From NCBI GenBank assembly GCA_902768105.1, contig CACXJZ010000007.1, positions 1 to 57,518 of the forward strand: a DNA stretch of 57,518 nucleotides, written 5' to 3'. Below, one piece after another: positions 25,930-33,734 of the stretch. The DNA is from an uncultured Prevotellaceae bacterium (GTDB taxonomy: Bacteria; Bacteroidota; Bacteroidia; Bacteroidales; Bacteroidaceae). The position numbers and the translations under genes are program-made. Within the stretch, counting starts at the first letter, position 1. Each line of letters opens with the position of its first letter. Under the pieces are notes generated by a model. It was not told the DNA's origin and did not search any database. It saw only the letters and a program-made list of their open reading frames with translations.

Positions 25930-27609
25930 ATGCTACAGATACGCTGCAAGAACAACAACGTGACGAAGAGTTTCCCTGAAGGAACGTCGCTGCTGGACGT
26001 TTATCAGGAGTTTGCCGACGAGATCAAGCTGCCCTACCCCGTGGTCTCGGCAAAAGTCAACAACACCTCGCAAGGACTGAAGTTCCGGCTCTACCAGAAC
26101 CGCGACGTGGAGTTCCTTGACGCCCGCGAAGGAAGCGGCCACCGTGTCTATGTGCGTTCACTCTGTTTCGTGCTGTACAAGGCTACGCAGGACGTTTTCA
26201 CGGGTTCCAAGCTCTTCATTGAGCACACCATTTCGCGCGGCTACTACTGTAACTTCAAGAAGAAAAACAACGAATCGCTGGCCGACGGCGACGTGGAGCG
26301 TATCCGTGAGCGTATGCAGGAGATTATCAACCTCGACATGCCCTTCCGCCGCAACGAGGCAACCAACGAGGAGGCTATCCGTGTGTTTAACGAACGAGGA
26401 CTCCAGGACAAGGTGAAGCTGCTGGAGACCAGCGGACAGATTTATAGCGACTACTACATGCTGGGCGACACGGCCGACTACTACTACGGCCCGCTCGTAC
26501 CTTCGGCCGGCTACCTCACCGTATGGGGACTGGAGCCGTACCACGACGGCATGCTGCTGCGCGTACCCGACTGGAACAACCCGACCATCCTGGCCGAAAA
26601 GGTGGATATGCCGAAGACCTACAGCATGTTTGCCGAGAAGACGAAATGGGACATCATCATGCGCCTGTCGAACGCCGGCGACGTGAACAGAGCTATCCTG
26701 AAAGGCCACGCCTCGGAGCTCATACAGGTCTCGGAAGCCTTGCAGGAGAAGAAGATTGTACAGATAGCCGAAGAGATTGACCGCCGCTTCCACGACGAGA
26801 AGGAGCCTGTCCGCATCGTACTCATCACCGGACCGTCATCGTCGGGTAAGACCACGTTCTGCAAGCGACTCAGCGTCCAGCTGCTGGCCTGCGGACTCAG
26901 GCCCCTGTCGTTCTCGACCGACGACTATTTCGTGAACCGCGTTGACACCCCGAAGCTGCCCAATGGCGACTATGACTTCGACAATATCGAAACGGTGGAA
27001 TACTCGCTGCTCGAAGATCATCTGCTGCGACTCATGCAGGGTGAGCGTGTCGAGATTCCCGAATACAACTTCGTGACCGGCAAGCGTGAATGGAACGGCA
27101 AGAAGCTGAAGCTGTCGAACGACAGCGTCCTCATCATTGAGGGTATCCATGCACTGAACCCGTTGCTCACGAAGAAGATTCCCGATGCTGCAAAGTTCAG
27201 GATCTACATCTCAGCACTGACCAGTATCTCACTCGACGATCACAACTGGATTCCCGTGCGTGACAACCGCCTGCTGCGCCGCATTATCCGTGACTACAAC
27301 AAGGGGGCATACACCGCTCAGGAGACCATTGCACAGTGGAAAAATGTCTGTGAAGCTGAAGATAAGTGGATTTTCCCGCACCAGGAGAGTGCTGACGCCA
27401 TGTTCAACTCGGCTCTCAACATTGAGTTTGCCGTATTGCGCACCCACGCAGAGATTATCCTCTCGTCTGTGCCACGCAACTGTCCGGAATACGCTGAGGC
27501 TCACCGATTGTTGAAGTTCATACGCTTCTTCATCCCCGTGAGCGACAAAGAAATACCGCCCACCTCCATTATGCGTGAGTTCGTAGGCGGCAGCTCGTTC
27601 AAGTATTAA
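25930..27609 (+). CDS. Nucleoside (uridine-like) kinase with N-terminal TGS and SAD-like domains
   Basis: The product has 559 residues from the ATG at 25930, chosen because the promoter lies just upstream (a frame start at 25873 falls in the -33 box). The N-terminus resembles a TGS domain (TKSFPEGTSLLDVYQEFADE), then a ThrRS-like second additional domain with FIEHTISRGYYCNF. From about residue 295 there is a P-loop kinase of the uridine kinase/phosphoribulokinase family: VLITGPSSSGKTTFCKRL, FSTDDYFVNR, DFDNIETVEYSLLEDHL and VLIIEGIHALNP. The fused form is common in Bacteroidota; its exact substrate is not settled. It ends 3 bp from the convergent transporter gene. Confidence 0.88.
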   Translation: MLQIRCKNNNVTKSFPEGTSLLDVYQEFADEIKLPYPVVSAKVNNTSQGLKFRLYQNRDVEFLDAREGSGHRVYVRSLCFVLYKATQDVFTGSKLFIEHTISRGYYCNFKKKNNESLADGDVERIRERMQEIINLDMPFRRNEATNEEAIRVFNERGLQDKVKLLETSGQIYSDYYMLGDTADYYYGPLVPSAGYLTVWGLEPYHDGMLLRVPDWNNPTILAEKVDMPKTYSMFAEKTKWDIIMRLSNAGDVNRAILKGHASELIQVSEALQEKKIVQIAEEIDRRFHDEKEPVRIVLITGPSSSGKTTFCKRLSVQLLACGLRPLSFSTDDYFVNRVDTPKLPNGDYDFDNIETVEYSLLEDHLLRLMQGERVEIPEYNFVTGKREWNGKKLKLSNDSVLIIEGIHALNPLLTKKIPDAAKFRIYISALTSISLDDHNWIPVRDNRLLRRIIRDYNKGAYTAQETIAQWKNVCEAEDKWIFPHQESADAMFNSALNIEFAVLRTHAEIILSSVPRNCPEYAEAHRLLKFIRFFIPVSDKEIPPTSIMREFVGGSSFKY

Positions 27610-27612
27610 GGA

Positions 27613-28533
27613 TTACTTCCGTCCATAGAATTTAGCTACCAAAGCACCGCTGATGTTATGCCAAACGCTGAACACGGCACCGGGAATGGTGGCAAGAGGA
27701 TAAGCCGCGAAATGCAATACGGCCAATGACGAGGCAAGTCCGGAGTTCTGCATGCCGACCTCGATGCTGACAGCCACGCATTTGGGTTTGGGCAGACGTA
27801 GAAGACGGCCCAACAGAAAACCGATGAACAGTCCAAGCAAGTTGTGTGCCATAACCACAACGATGACTAACATACCGCCAAGCAACAGTCTGTCGGCCGT
27901 ATGTGACACAACAATGCCCACTACCAATGCTATCACAATGGATGAAAATGCCGGCAGGTAGGGCACAACACGCTTTGTCACGTTAGGGAGGAAACGTTGG
28001 CAAAGCAATCCACAGACGATGGGAGCAATGACTACATAGACAATGCTCAGCAACATGCCCAGCGTATCTACATCAACCATCGTCCCAGCCATTAACCACA
28101 CCAAAAACGGTGTAAGCACAGGTGCAAGCAAGGTTGAGGTGGCTGTCATACCTACAGAGAGGGCTAAGTCTCCTTTTGCCAAATAGGTGATGACGTTAGA
28201 CGCTGTACCGCCAGGACAGCAGCCAACAAGAATGACGCCCAACGCCAACTCCTTGGGTAGCGAGAACGCCCACGTCAGTAGCCAAGCCAATAACGGCATG
28301 ACCGTGAACTGCGCCAGACAGCCTATGAGAATATCCTTGGGACGGCTCAACACAATCTTAAAGTCATTTGGTGAAAGCGTCAGCCCCATACCGAACATGA
28401 TAACACCCAACATAGGATTGATGGTCCATGTGTCTATCCACGAGAAAGATGCAGGAACCGTCAATGCCAATGCAGCTACCAACAGCACCATCAATCCCAT
28501 CCATCTTGCTATAAAATCACATATCTTCTTCAT
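27613..28533 (-). CDS. Bile acid:sodium symporter (BASS) family transporter
   Basis: The 306-residue membrane protein has about nine to ten helices. The family signature is LGVILVGCCPGGTASNVITYLAKGD (core CCPGGTASN), with AVSIEVGMQNSGLASSLAVL in the second half. BASS proteins bring in organic acids by sodium symport: bile acids in animals, pyruvate, pantothenate or oxo-acids in bacteria and plastids. It overlaps menD by 4 bp (ATGA) and is the last gene of the menaquinone cluster. Its substrate may thus be tied to that pathway (inference), for instance 2-oxoglutarate, a pathway intermediate or the product DHNA. Confidence 0.9.
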   Translation of the reverse strand: MKKICDFIARWMGLMVLLVAALALTVPASFSWIDTWTINPMLGVIMFGMGLTLSPNDFKIVLSRPKDILIGCLAQFTVMPLLAWLLTWAFSLPKELALGVILVGCCPGGTASNVITYLAKGDLALSVGMTATSTLLAPVLTPFLVWLMAGTMVDVDTLGMLLSIVYVVIAPIVCGLLCQRFLPNVTKRVVPYLPAFSSIVIALVVGIVVSHTADRLLLGGMLVIVVVMAHNLLGLFIGFLLGRLLRLPKPKCVAVSIEVGMQNSGLASSLAVLHFAAYPLATIPGAVFSVWHNISGALVAKFYGRK

Positions 28534-30035
28534 AGATCAGTAAATACCTCGAGCAACACAGGGCGGTTGCTCTCTATACATAATAATGTGTCGATACCCT
28601 GCTGCATCTCTTTCATGTTTTCCGCCTTCATGTAAACGACGTCATTCTGGTGACAGATGCCCTCGGCAGTGGTGTGGTGTGCTGCAGCAACAAACTTATC
28701 ACGTGCCGGACTGTTTTCCAATCCAGGCAGCATATTAAAGATGCCACCACGCCCGTTGTTCAGCAGGAGGATACGCAGATTACCTCGCAAGTTCTGGTTC
28801 CACAAAGCGTTCTGGTCATAAAAGAAGCTGAGGTCACCTATAACGCAGAAGACTTTTTTGTCAGTCACACATGAGAAGCCTGCTGCCGTACTGAGCGAGC
28901 CCTCTATGCCATTCACGCCACGATTGCAATAGATGGGATGACGGGCATAGACGTTGGCAAGGCGGATGGAGGTGGAATTGGCGTAGTGAACCTCTCCCTC
29001 TGCCCTCTCCGAAAAAAGTGAGTACTTTTGCTCGAAATACTTTACGGCAGCCCTTGAGGAATAGGCAGGCTCATCACTTTCCACTTGCTGACGGACACGC
29101 GACAGCAGTTCGTTCCAACGCTCAACAAAGGGGTGCGGCTGCTGCTCCAAATTGAAACGTATCATATCCGCTACCACTTCGCCATCGCCCTGAATGACGT
29201 ACGTCAGGTTCATAAAGGTGTCGTTCACCTCGCCTGTCAGGTTTACGGCCCACATCTCTTTGGCCTTGCGCAAGAAATGCTTGACACGCTTGCTGACAAT
29301 AGAGCCGCCAGTATAGAGCACGAAGTCTGGCACGTAGCGTTCATCGTCATCCACAAGGGCAACAGCCTCATCAAAATTTGGATTCAGGGGCTGACCGCAG
29401 ATGAGCATTGGACGCTGGGCATGCAAGAACATACGCACAACATGGTTCAACGTCAGGTCCGACATACTTGCCTCCACACGTTCAATCTTACGCTCGACAG
29501 GCAGCGACGGCGTTGTAAACCCGAACAACGGCTCACTGATGGGAACATTGATGTGTACAGGTGCATGACGCTCCAGCAATACCTCGTTCACCAAGCGATT
29601 GCAATACCAGCGTTCCTCGTCGTTATGCGGTTCTGGCAGGGAAACGGCCTTACCCACAAAGCGGCCAAGGGCATCAGGTTGTGGAAGCGTCTGACCATCG
29701 AGCTGGTCAATCCACTGCGGTGGACGGTCGGCAGAGACAACCACCAGGGGCACATGCTGATAATAGGCCTCAGCAACGGCAGGGGCAAGGTTAAGCAAGG
29801 CCGTTCCGCTGGTAACACAGACGACAACGGGCTCATGCAGACACTGGCTCATACCAAGGGCATAAAAGCCCGCACTACGTTCGTCAGTGACAGGAAAGCA
29901 CGTCATGTCCGGACACTTGTTAAGGTTGTGCACAATGGGGGAATTCCTGCTACCGGGACAGAGCACCGCGTAACGGACATTATGAGCCACCAGCAGGGCT
30001 GTGAGTATGTTGACGTTTTCTTTGTTGCTATACAT
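28530..30035 (-). CDS. menD: SEPHCHC synthase MenD
   Basis: MenD, a thiamine-diphosphate enzyme, joins 2-oxoglutarate to isochorismate. The product has 501 residues, somewhat short for the family (about 550). N-terminal signature: VRYAVLCPGSRNSPI and DERSAGFYALGMS, then VCVTSGTALLNLAPAVAEAY. ThDP-binding region: DKKVFCVIGDLSFFYDQNAL and LRILLLNNGRGGIFNMLPG. A partial palindrome-like sequence at 28987-29006 encodes part of LFSERAEGEVHYA. It overlaps the transporter downstream and sits 2 bp after menF. Confidence 0.95.
   Translation of the reverse strand: MYSNKENVNILTALLVAHNVRYAVLCPGSRNSPIVHNLNKCPDMTCFPVTDERSAGFYALGMSQCLHEPVVVCVTSGTALLNLAPAVAEAYYQHVPLVVVSADRPPQWIDQLDGQTLPQPDALGRFVGKAVSLPEPHNDEERWYCNRLVNEVLLERHAPVHINVPISEPLFGFTTPSLPVERKIERVEASMSDLTLNHVVRMFLHAQRPMLICGQPLNPNFDEAVALVDDDERYVPDFVLYTGGSIVSKRVKHFLRKAKEMWAVNLTGEVNDTFMNLTYVIQGDGEVVADMIRFNLEQQPHPFVERWNELLSRVRQQVESDEPAYSSRAAVKYFEQKYSLFSERAEGEVHYANSTSIRLANVYARHPIYCNRGVNGIEGSLSTAAGFSCVTDKKVFCVIGDLSFFYDQNALWNQNLRGNLRILLLNNGRGGIFNMLPGLENSPARDKFVAAAHHTTAEGICHQNDVVYMKAENMKEMQQGIDTLLCIESNRPVLLEVFTDL
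28987..29006. repeat. Possible decayed palindromic element inside menD
   Basis: cctctccctctgccctctcc, followed after a few bases by acttttgc, resembles the element in menF at 30868-30908, but the right arm is lost. The menF copy has the same flanking acttttgc. Confidence 0.4.
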
Positions 30036-30037
30036 TA

Positions 30038-31129
30038 TTATATATATAAGAGATTACGCATGGTTTCCATCTTGGCCTCAGTCTCTTGCCACTCCTGCTC
30101 CTCGACACTGTCAGACAGCAATCCACCACCGGCATAGAGCTTAAAACCGTTTGTCAGCACTTCCATACAGCGCAGAGATACGTAGAGGTGTGTGGTGGCT
30201 GGTGACTGGTGAGTGGAGGACATTGTGCATTGAAGCCTAAGTGGGCCCATGAATCCGCTGTAGTAACGGCGGGTAGAATGCTCGTTCTGCAGGATGAAGT
30301 CGAACGTGGCACGCTTGGGGAGCCCACACACGGCTGGTGTGGGGTGCAAGGCTGTCAGTACGTCTCCCATATGCTGTTCGTCAGATAGCGTGAACGTAAA
30401 GTCGCTACGCAGATGGACTAGATTTCCGGCACGGACAGTATAGGGACCTTTTTCCGTAAAGTCGTCAGCAAACTGCTCCAGGCACTCCGTGATGTAGGAA
30501 GCCACGATACGCTGCTCCTGTATATTCTTGGTGCTCCACAGCAGATGCTCACCCTCGCCCTGCAGGTCGTCGCCCTCCAGTTTCATGGTTCCAGCTAATG
30601 CCATTGTTTGCCACATACCTTTCTCGTTTGAGAGTAGTATCTCAGGCGTTGCCGTCAGCCACATACCACTCTTCGGCGTAGAAACCAGACAGATAAACAT
30701 ACGCGGATAACGCTGACAGGCATCAAAGAAGAGTTCTCTGAGTGAATGGTGAGCAGTGAGTGGCGAGTTGAGGGTTACACTACGTGCCAGCACTATCTTG
30801 CGGAATTCGCCTGACAGCAAATGAGCATAAAAATTGGCAAAGTCTTTGTGGTAAACTTCTCGGAGTGAACCTCTCCCCCCGCCCTCTCCAAAGGGAGAGG
30901 GAACTTTTGCTTGATTTTCACTATTCACTATTACCTTTTCCTTAATAACACGGTCACCCCGAATGAGCAGCAGAGGCTGGTCAGCAGAAATAGCAAACGG
31001 AGCGAGCACGAAGCCGCTCCTGCCGTTCAGCTCAGAGATTGAAGAGAGTTCCAAGGGTTCCCCAATAGTCTGTTCCACCAAAGTATAATGGTCTTCACGA
31101 GGTAAGCGGTATATAGCAAAAGCACTCAT
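30038..31129 (-). CDS. menF: Isochorismate synthase MenF
   Basis: This chorismate-binding enzyme (363 residues) isomerises chorismate to isochorismate. Family signatures: FRKIVLARSVTL, SGMWLTATPEILL, MALAGTMKLEGDDL, LHPTPAVCGLPKRATFDFI and KLYAGGGLLSDSVEEQEW. Three separate foreign-looking in-frame tracts are seen: a palindrome encoding VPSPFGEGGGRGSLREVYH, a heptamer repeat encoding LNSPLTAHHSLRE, and a second heptamer repeat encoding MSSTHQSPATTHLY. It shares one base with the upstream thioesterase gene. Confidence 0.94.
   Translation of the reverse strand: MSAFAIYRLPREDHYTLVEQTIGEPLELSSISELNGRSGFVLAPFAISADQPLLLIRGDRVIKEKVIVNSENQAKVPSPFGEGGGRGSLREVYHKDFANFYAHLLSGEFRKIVLARSVTLNSPLTAHHSLRELFFDACQRYPRMFICLVSTPKSGMWLTATPEILLSNEKGMWQTMALAGTMKLEGDDLQGEGEHLLWSTKNIQEQRIVASYITECLEQFADDFTEKGPYTVRAGNLVHLRSDFTFTLSDEQHMGDVLTALHPTPAVCGLPKRATFDFILQNEHSTRRYYSGFMGPLRLQCTMSSTHQSPATTHLYVSLRCMEVLTNGFKLYAGGGLLSDSVEEQEWQETEAKMETMRNLLYI
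30187..30219. repeat. Heptamer tandem repeat inside menF (3' part)
   Basis: Units ggtggct, ggtgact, ggtgagt and ggagga are preceded by gtgtgt. Read on the minus strand as SSTHQSPATTH. Confidence 0.68.
30741..30775. repeat. Heptamer tandem repeat inside menF (middle)
   Basis: agtgaat, ggtgagc, agtgagt, ggcgagt, tgagggt: five adjacent 7-base units, encoding NSPLTAHHS on the minus strand. Confidence 0.7.
30868..30902. repeat. In-frame GC-rich palindrome inside menF
   Basis: ccctctcc and ggagaggg arms around aaa, with a further cctctcccccc copy to the left. It encodes VPSPFGEGGGRGS on the minus strand. Confidence 0.65.
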
Positions 31130-31542
31130 TACTTTTTGGGATTGATGACGTAATTAGTTACACGAACAGTGGAAATCAGTTCTCCGGCGCTGTTGCTGAT
31201 ATTGACGTTCCACACATGAAGCGTGCTACCCCGATGCTGCAAACGTCCCATGGCCGTCACAGTGTCGCCCTCGTTCACTGCCTTCACATGGCTGCCACTA
31301 ACCTCAATACCTACGCACACCTGTCCAGGACAGAGTGACGAAGACCCTACGCCAGCAACATTCTCAGCCAATGCCAGCGAAGCGCCGCCGCTCAAGAAGC
31401 CGAAAGGCTGACGATTACGTTCGTCAACCTTCATGCGCGCAATACAAACATCGTCCTCGGGTGTGGATATAAACTCCATTCCGAGGGCGGTTGACAGGTT
31501 GGGCTTTTCTTTTATTATTTCGTTTATCTTCTCTACGTCCAT
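31129..31542 (-). CDS. Hotdog-fold thioesterase, likely DHNA-CoA hydrolase (MenI role)
   Basis: The product has 137 residues from the ATG at 31542; the longer frame to 31626 adds residues that overlap the ROK gene and is rejected. PaaI/4-hydroxybenzoyl-CoA-type hotdog features are seen: NRQPFGFLSGGASLALAENV with the catalytic Glu on the central helix, SGSHVKAVNEGDTVTAMGRL and STLHVWNVNISNSAGELIST. It shares one base with menF and so is in the menaquinone operon, where the MenI step (DHNA-CoA to DHNA) is needed. Function is inferred from context plus family. Confidence 0.87.
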   Translation of the reverse strand: MDVEKINEIIKEKPNLSTALGMEFISTPEDDVCIARMKVDERNRQPFGFLSGGASLALAENVAGVGSSSLCPGQVCVGIEVSGSHVKAVNEGDTVTAMGRLQHRGSTLHVWNVNISNSAGELISTVRVTNYVINPKK

Positions 31543-31582
31543 CAATAATTCTATATTAACGATAACGGTTAACGCCAAAGCC

Positions 31583-32566
31583 TTACTTAAACAGCGAATA
31601 TTCCTCAACTTCCCAAGCCAATGCACTGGCGCCCAAGACTGTACGGTCTTCCGTATTCAGGATGGAAGGCAATACCCGTACCCTGCCGCGCAGGTTGTGG
31701 AACACATTTTCCTCTAATGATTCCCTCATGGCAGGTATCAGCCACTCCTTCACCTGCAACGAGTCTCCCGTGAGGATAATGGCTTCAGGATTCAGTGCCG
31801 AGGCATAGTTAGCCAACGCACGACCCAGTATCAATCCAGCACGGCGCACAGCTTCAATGGCCATAGCATCGCCCTGCTGGCAACAGAGCTTGACTGTCTG
31901 AATATTCAAACTGTCAATGTTACGCAGGAGCGACGGCTCATCACTCTCAGCCATCAGGTCGCGAACATTCTGCACAATACCCATGACGGAAGCATATGTC
32001 TCTAAACAACCGCGCTTGCCGCAGCCACACTGACGACCTCCTTCCACAATACAGGTATGCCCCACCTCACCGGCAAAGCCGTCAGCACCCAGATGGGCTT
32101 TTCCATTGATAACGATGCAGCTGCCCACGCCACCTACAGAAGAGGTCAGGACAATAAAGTTCTTCATACCATGGGCACTGCCGAATGCCTGTTCGCCCAA
32201 CGCAGTCACATGGGCATCATTTGCCACGGCCACAGCCAATCCCAGACGGTCGCGTAACATGGCGGCCAAGGGCACAGATCCCTTCCAAGGCAGGTTCGAG
32301 GCATGCTCAATGCTACCTGTCTTGAAGTTTGCACTCGGTGCACTGATACCCACGGAACGTATGTTTTCAAGACCGCCGTTGTTTTCTGCCAGTCTCACAA
32401 TCTTATCGTAGAGCGCTGAAACAAAGTTGCTGATTTCAGGATAGTCAGGTGTTGCAAATGCTTCCTTTGCAATAATCGTACCCCGAATATCAATGACAGC
32501 ACATGTAGTATAATCCAGCGAAAGATCTACGCCGATCACTCGGGTTTTGATTTCTATATCATCCAT
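31583..32566 (-). CDS. ROK family protein (putative sugar kinase or regulator)
   Basis: The product has 327 residues with the ROK zinc motif GGRQCGCGKRGCLETYAS, the Glu/His pair in GFAGEVGHTC and the catalytic ND of AVANDAHVTALGEQAFG. The N-terminal phosphate loop is unusual (DLSLDYTTCAVID in place of DxGGTxxxxxxxD). There is no N-terminal HTH, so it is not a NagC/Mlc-type repressor. It is a tandem paralogue of the next gene upstream, and both lie before the menI-menF-menD genes with 32- and 40-base gaps. Its sugar substrate is unknown. Confidence 0.88.
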   Translation of the reverse strand: MDDIEIKTRVIGVDLSLDYTTCAVIDIRGTIIAKEAFATPDYPEISNFVSALYDKIVRLAENNGGLENIRSVGISAPSANFKTGSIEHASNLPWKGSVPLAAMLRDRLGLAVAVANDAHVTALGEQAFGSAHGMKNFIVLTSSVGGVGSCIVINGKAHLGADGFAGEVGHTCIVEGGRQCGCGKRGCLETYASVMGIVQNVRDLMAESDEPSLLRNIDSLNIQTVKLCCQQGDAMAIEAVRRAGLILGRALANYASALNPEAIILTGDSLQVKEWLIPAMRESLEENVFHNLRGRVRVLPSILNTEDRTVLGASALAWEVEEYSLFK

Positions 32567-32598
32567 AACGTTTTCCCTGTTTTTATGATGGTAAAAAA

Positions 32599-33579
32599 TT
32601 ATTTGAACAATGAATACTCCTTAACCCCCCAGGCAAGTACTGAAGCTCCCAGTATGTCGCAGTCGTCTTCAGGAAGTGAAGACATCACGAAGCGTACTTT
32701 ACCGGAAATGTTGTGGAAGACTGTATCATTAAACGTCTCCTCTGCAGGCTCCAACAACCATTTGCCAGCACGAGAGATACCACCGGTAAAGATGAAGGCC
32801 TCGGGGTCAAGCACTGAAGCATAATTAGCCAGTCCCCAGCCGAGCCATACACCCGTACGACGCATTACCTCGATGGCCAACTGGTCGCCCTGCTCACAGA
32901 AAGCCGTAATATTTTTAGGCTCCAGATTGTTGATGCCACGCATCAGACTTGGCTCATCACTCTCGGCAAGCACCTCTTGTGCTGTCTGGAGAATTCCCTT
33001 GTCTGCCACATAAGCCTCCAAGCAACCATGCTTACCACAACCACACAGACGACCACCCGTACAGATACATGCATGCCCGAACTCTCCTGCGAAACCATCA
33101 AAGCCCATATAAGGCAGTCCGTCAGAATAAATAAAACTGCCCAATCCATGACCGATGGACAATAGTGCAAAGTCCTTCAAACCATGGGCAGCCCCAAACT
33201 CAAACTCACCCAAAGCACGTGCATGAGGCTTGTTCGACAAAGCTACGGCCAGTCCCAGCCGGTCACGTACCATTGCGGCCAGAGGAATGATGCCCTTCCA
33301 TGGTAGATTAACAGCATTCTCAATGTATCCTGTCTTGTAGTTTGAGCTGGGTGCACTAATTCCGACCGAGCGGATGGCGCCAAACACGTCGTTGGCTTGC
33401 ATCATTTCAACCAGACGCTCACAAAGTACCGATACAAAGTCGTTCACATTGTCGTAATCGGTAGTAGGGAACCTATCCCTTGCCAATATATTACCACGAA
33501 TATCAACAATGGCATAAGTTGTTTGTTCCAGAGCAAGTTTCACACCAAAGACCTTGTCTTTCATTGAGGTTTCAATCAT
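32599..33579 (-). CDS. ROK family protein lacking the catalytic Asp
   Basis: The product has 326 residues from the ATG at 33579; the promoter at 33603-33634 excludes a longer form. It aligns over its whole length with the ROK protein at 31583-32566. The zinc motif is intact (GGRLCGCGKHGCLEAYVA), as is GFAGEFGHAC. The catalytic ND is replaced by NK (AVALSNKPHARALGEFEFG), and the first Asp of the phosphate loop is Lys (KLALEQTTYAIVD). It is therefore probably not an active kinase and may be a sugar-binding regulator or a partner of its paralogue. It is divergent from lysS. Confidence 0.86.
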   Translation of the reverse strand: MIETSMKDKVFGVKLALEQTTYAIVDIRGNILARDRFPTTDYDNVNDFVSVLCERLVEMMQANDVFGAIRSVGISAPSSNYKTGYIENAVNLPWKGIIPLAAMVRDRLGLAVALSNKPHARALGEFEFGAAHGLKDFALLSIGHGLGSFIYSDGLPYMGFDGFAGEFGHACICTGGRLCGCGKHGCLEAYVADKGILQTAQEVLAESDEPSLMRGINNLEPKNITAFCEQGDQLAIEVMRRTGVWLGWGLANYASVLDPEAFIFTGGISRAGKWLLEPAEETFNDTVFHNISGKVRFVMSSLPEDDCDILGASVLAWGVKEYSLFK

Positions 33580-33602
33580 AGCTTTCCGATTTATTAGTGT
33601 GG

Positions 33603-33634
33603 CAAATATAGTAAATATTCGGCACTCTACCAAA
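33603..33634 (-). promoter_or_regulatory. Promoter for the ROK-ROK-men cluster
   Basis: Minus strand TTTG (33634-33631), 20 bases, TATATTTG (33610-33603). No clear promoter is seen between the ROK genes and menI. Confidence 0.72.
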
Positions 33635-33669
33635 TGATTTCCCGTTTTTTTGCAATAAATCCGAATAAA

Positions 33670-33701
33670 TTTGGTATTTTCAGCACTTATTTGTATCTTT
33701 G
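33670..33701 (+). promoter_or_regulatory. Promoter for lysS
   Basis: TTTG at 33670-33673, 20 bases, TATCTTTG at 33694-33701. It is back to back with the ROK promoter. Confidence 0.78.
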
Positions 33702-33734
33702 CAACCACATTTACAGAAAATACCACATTAAAGT

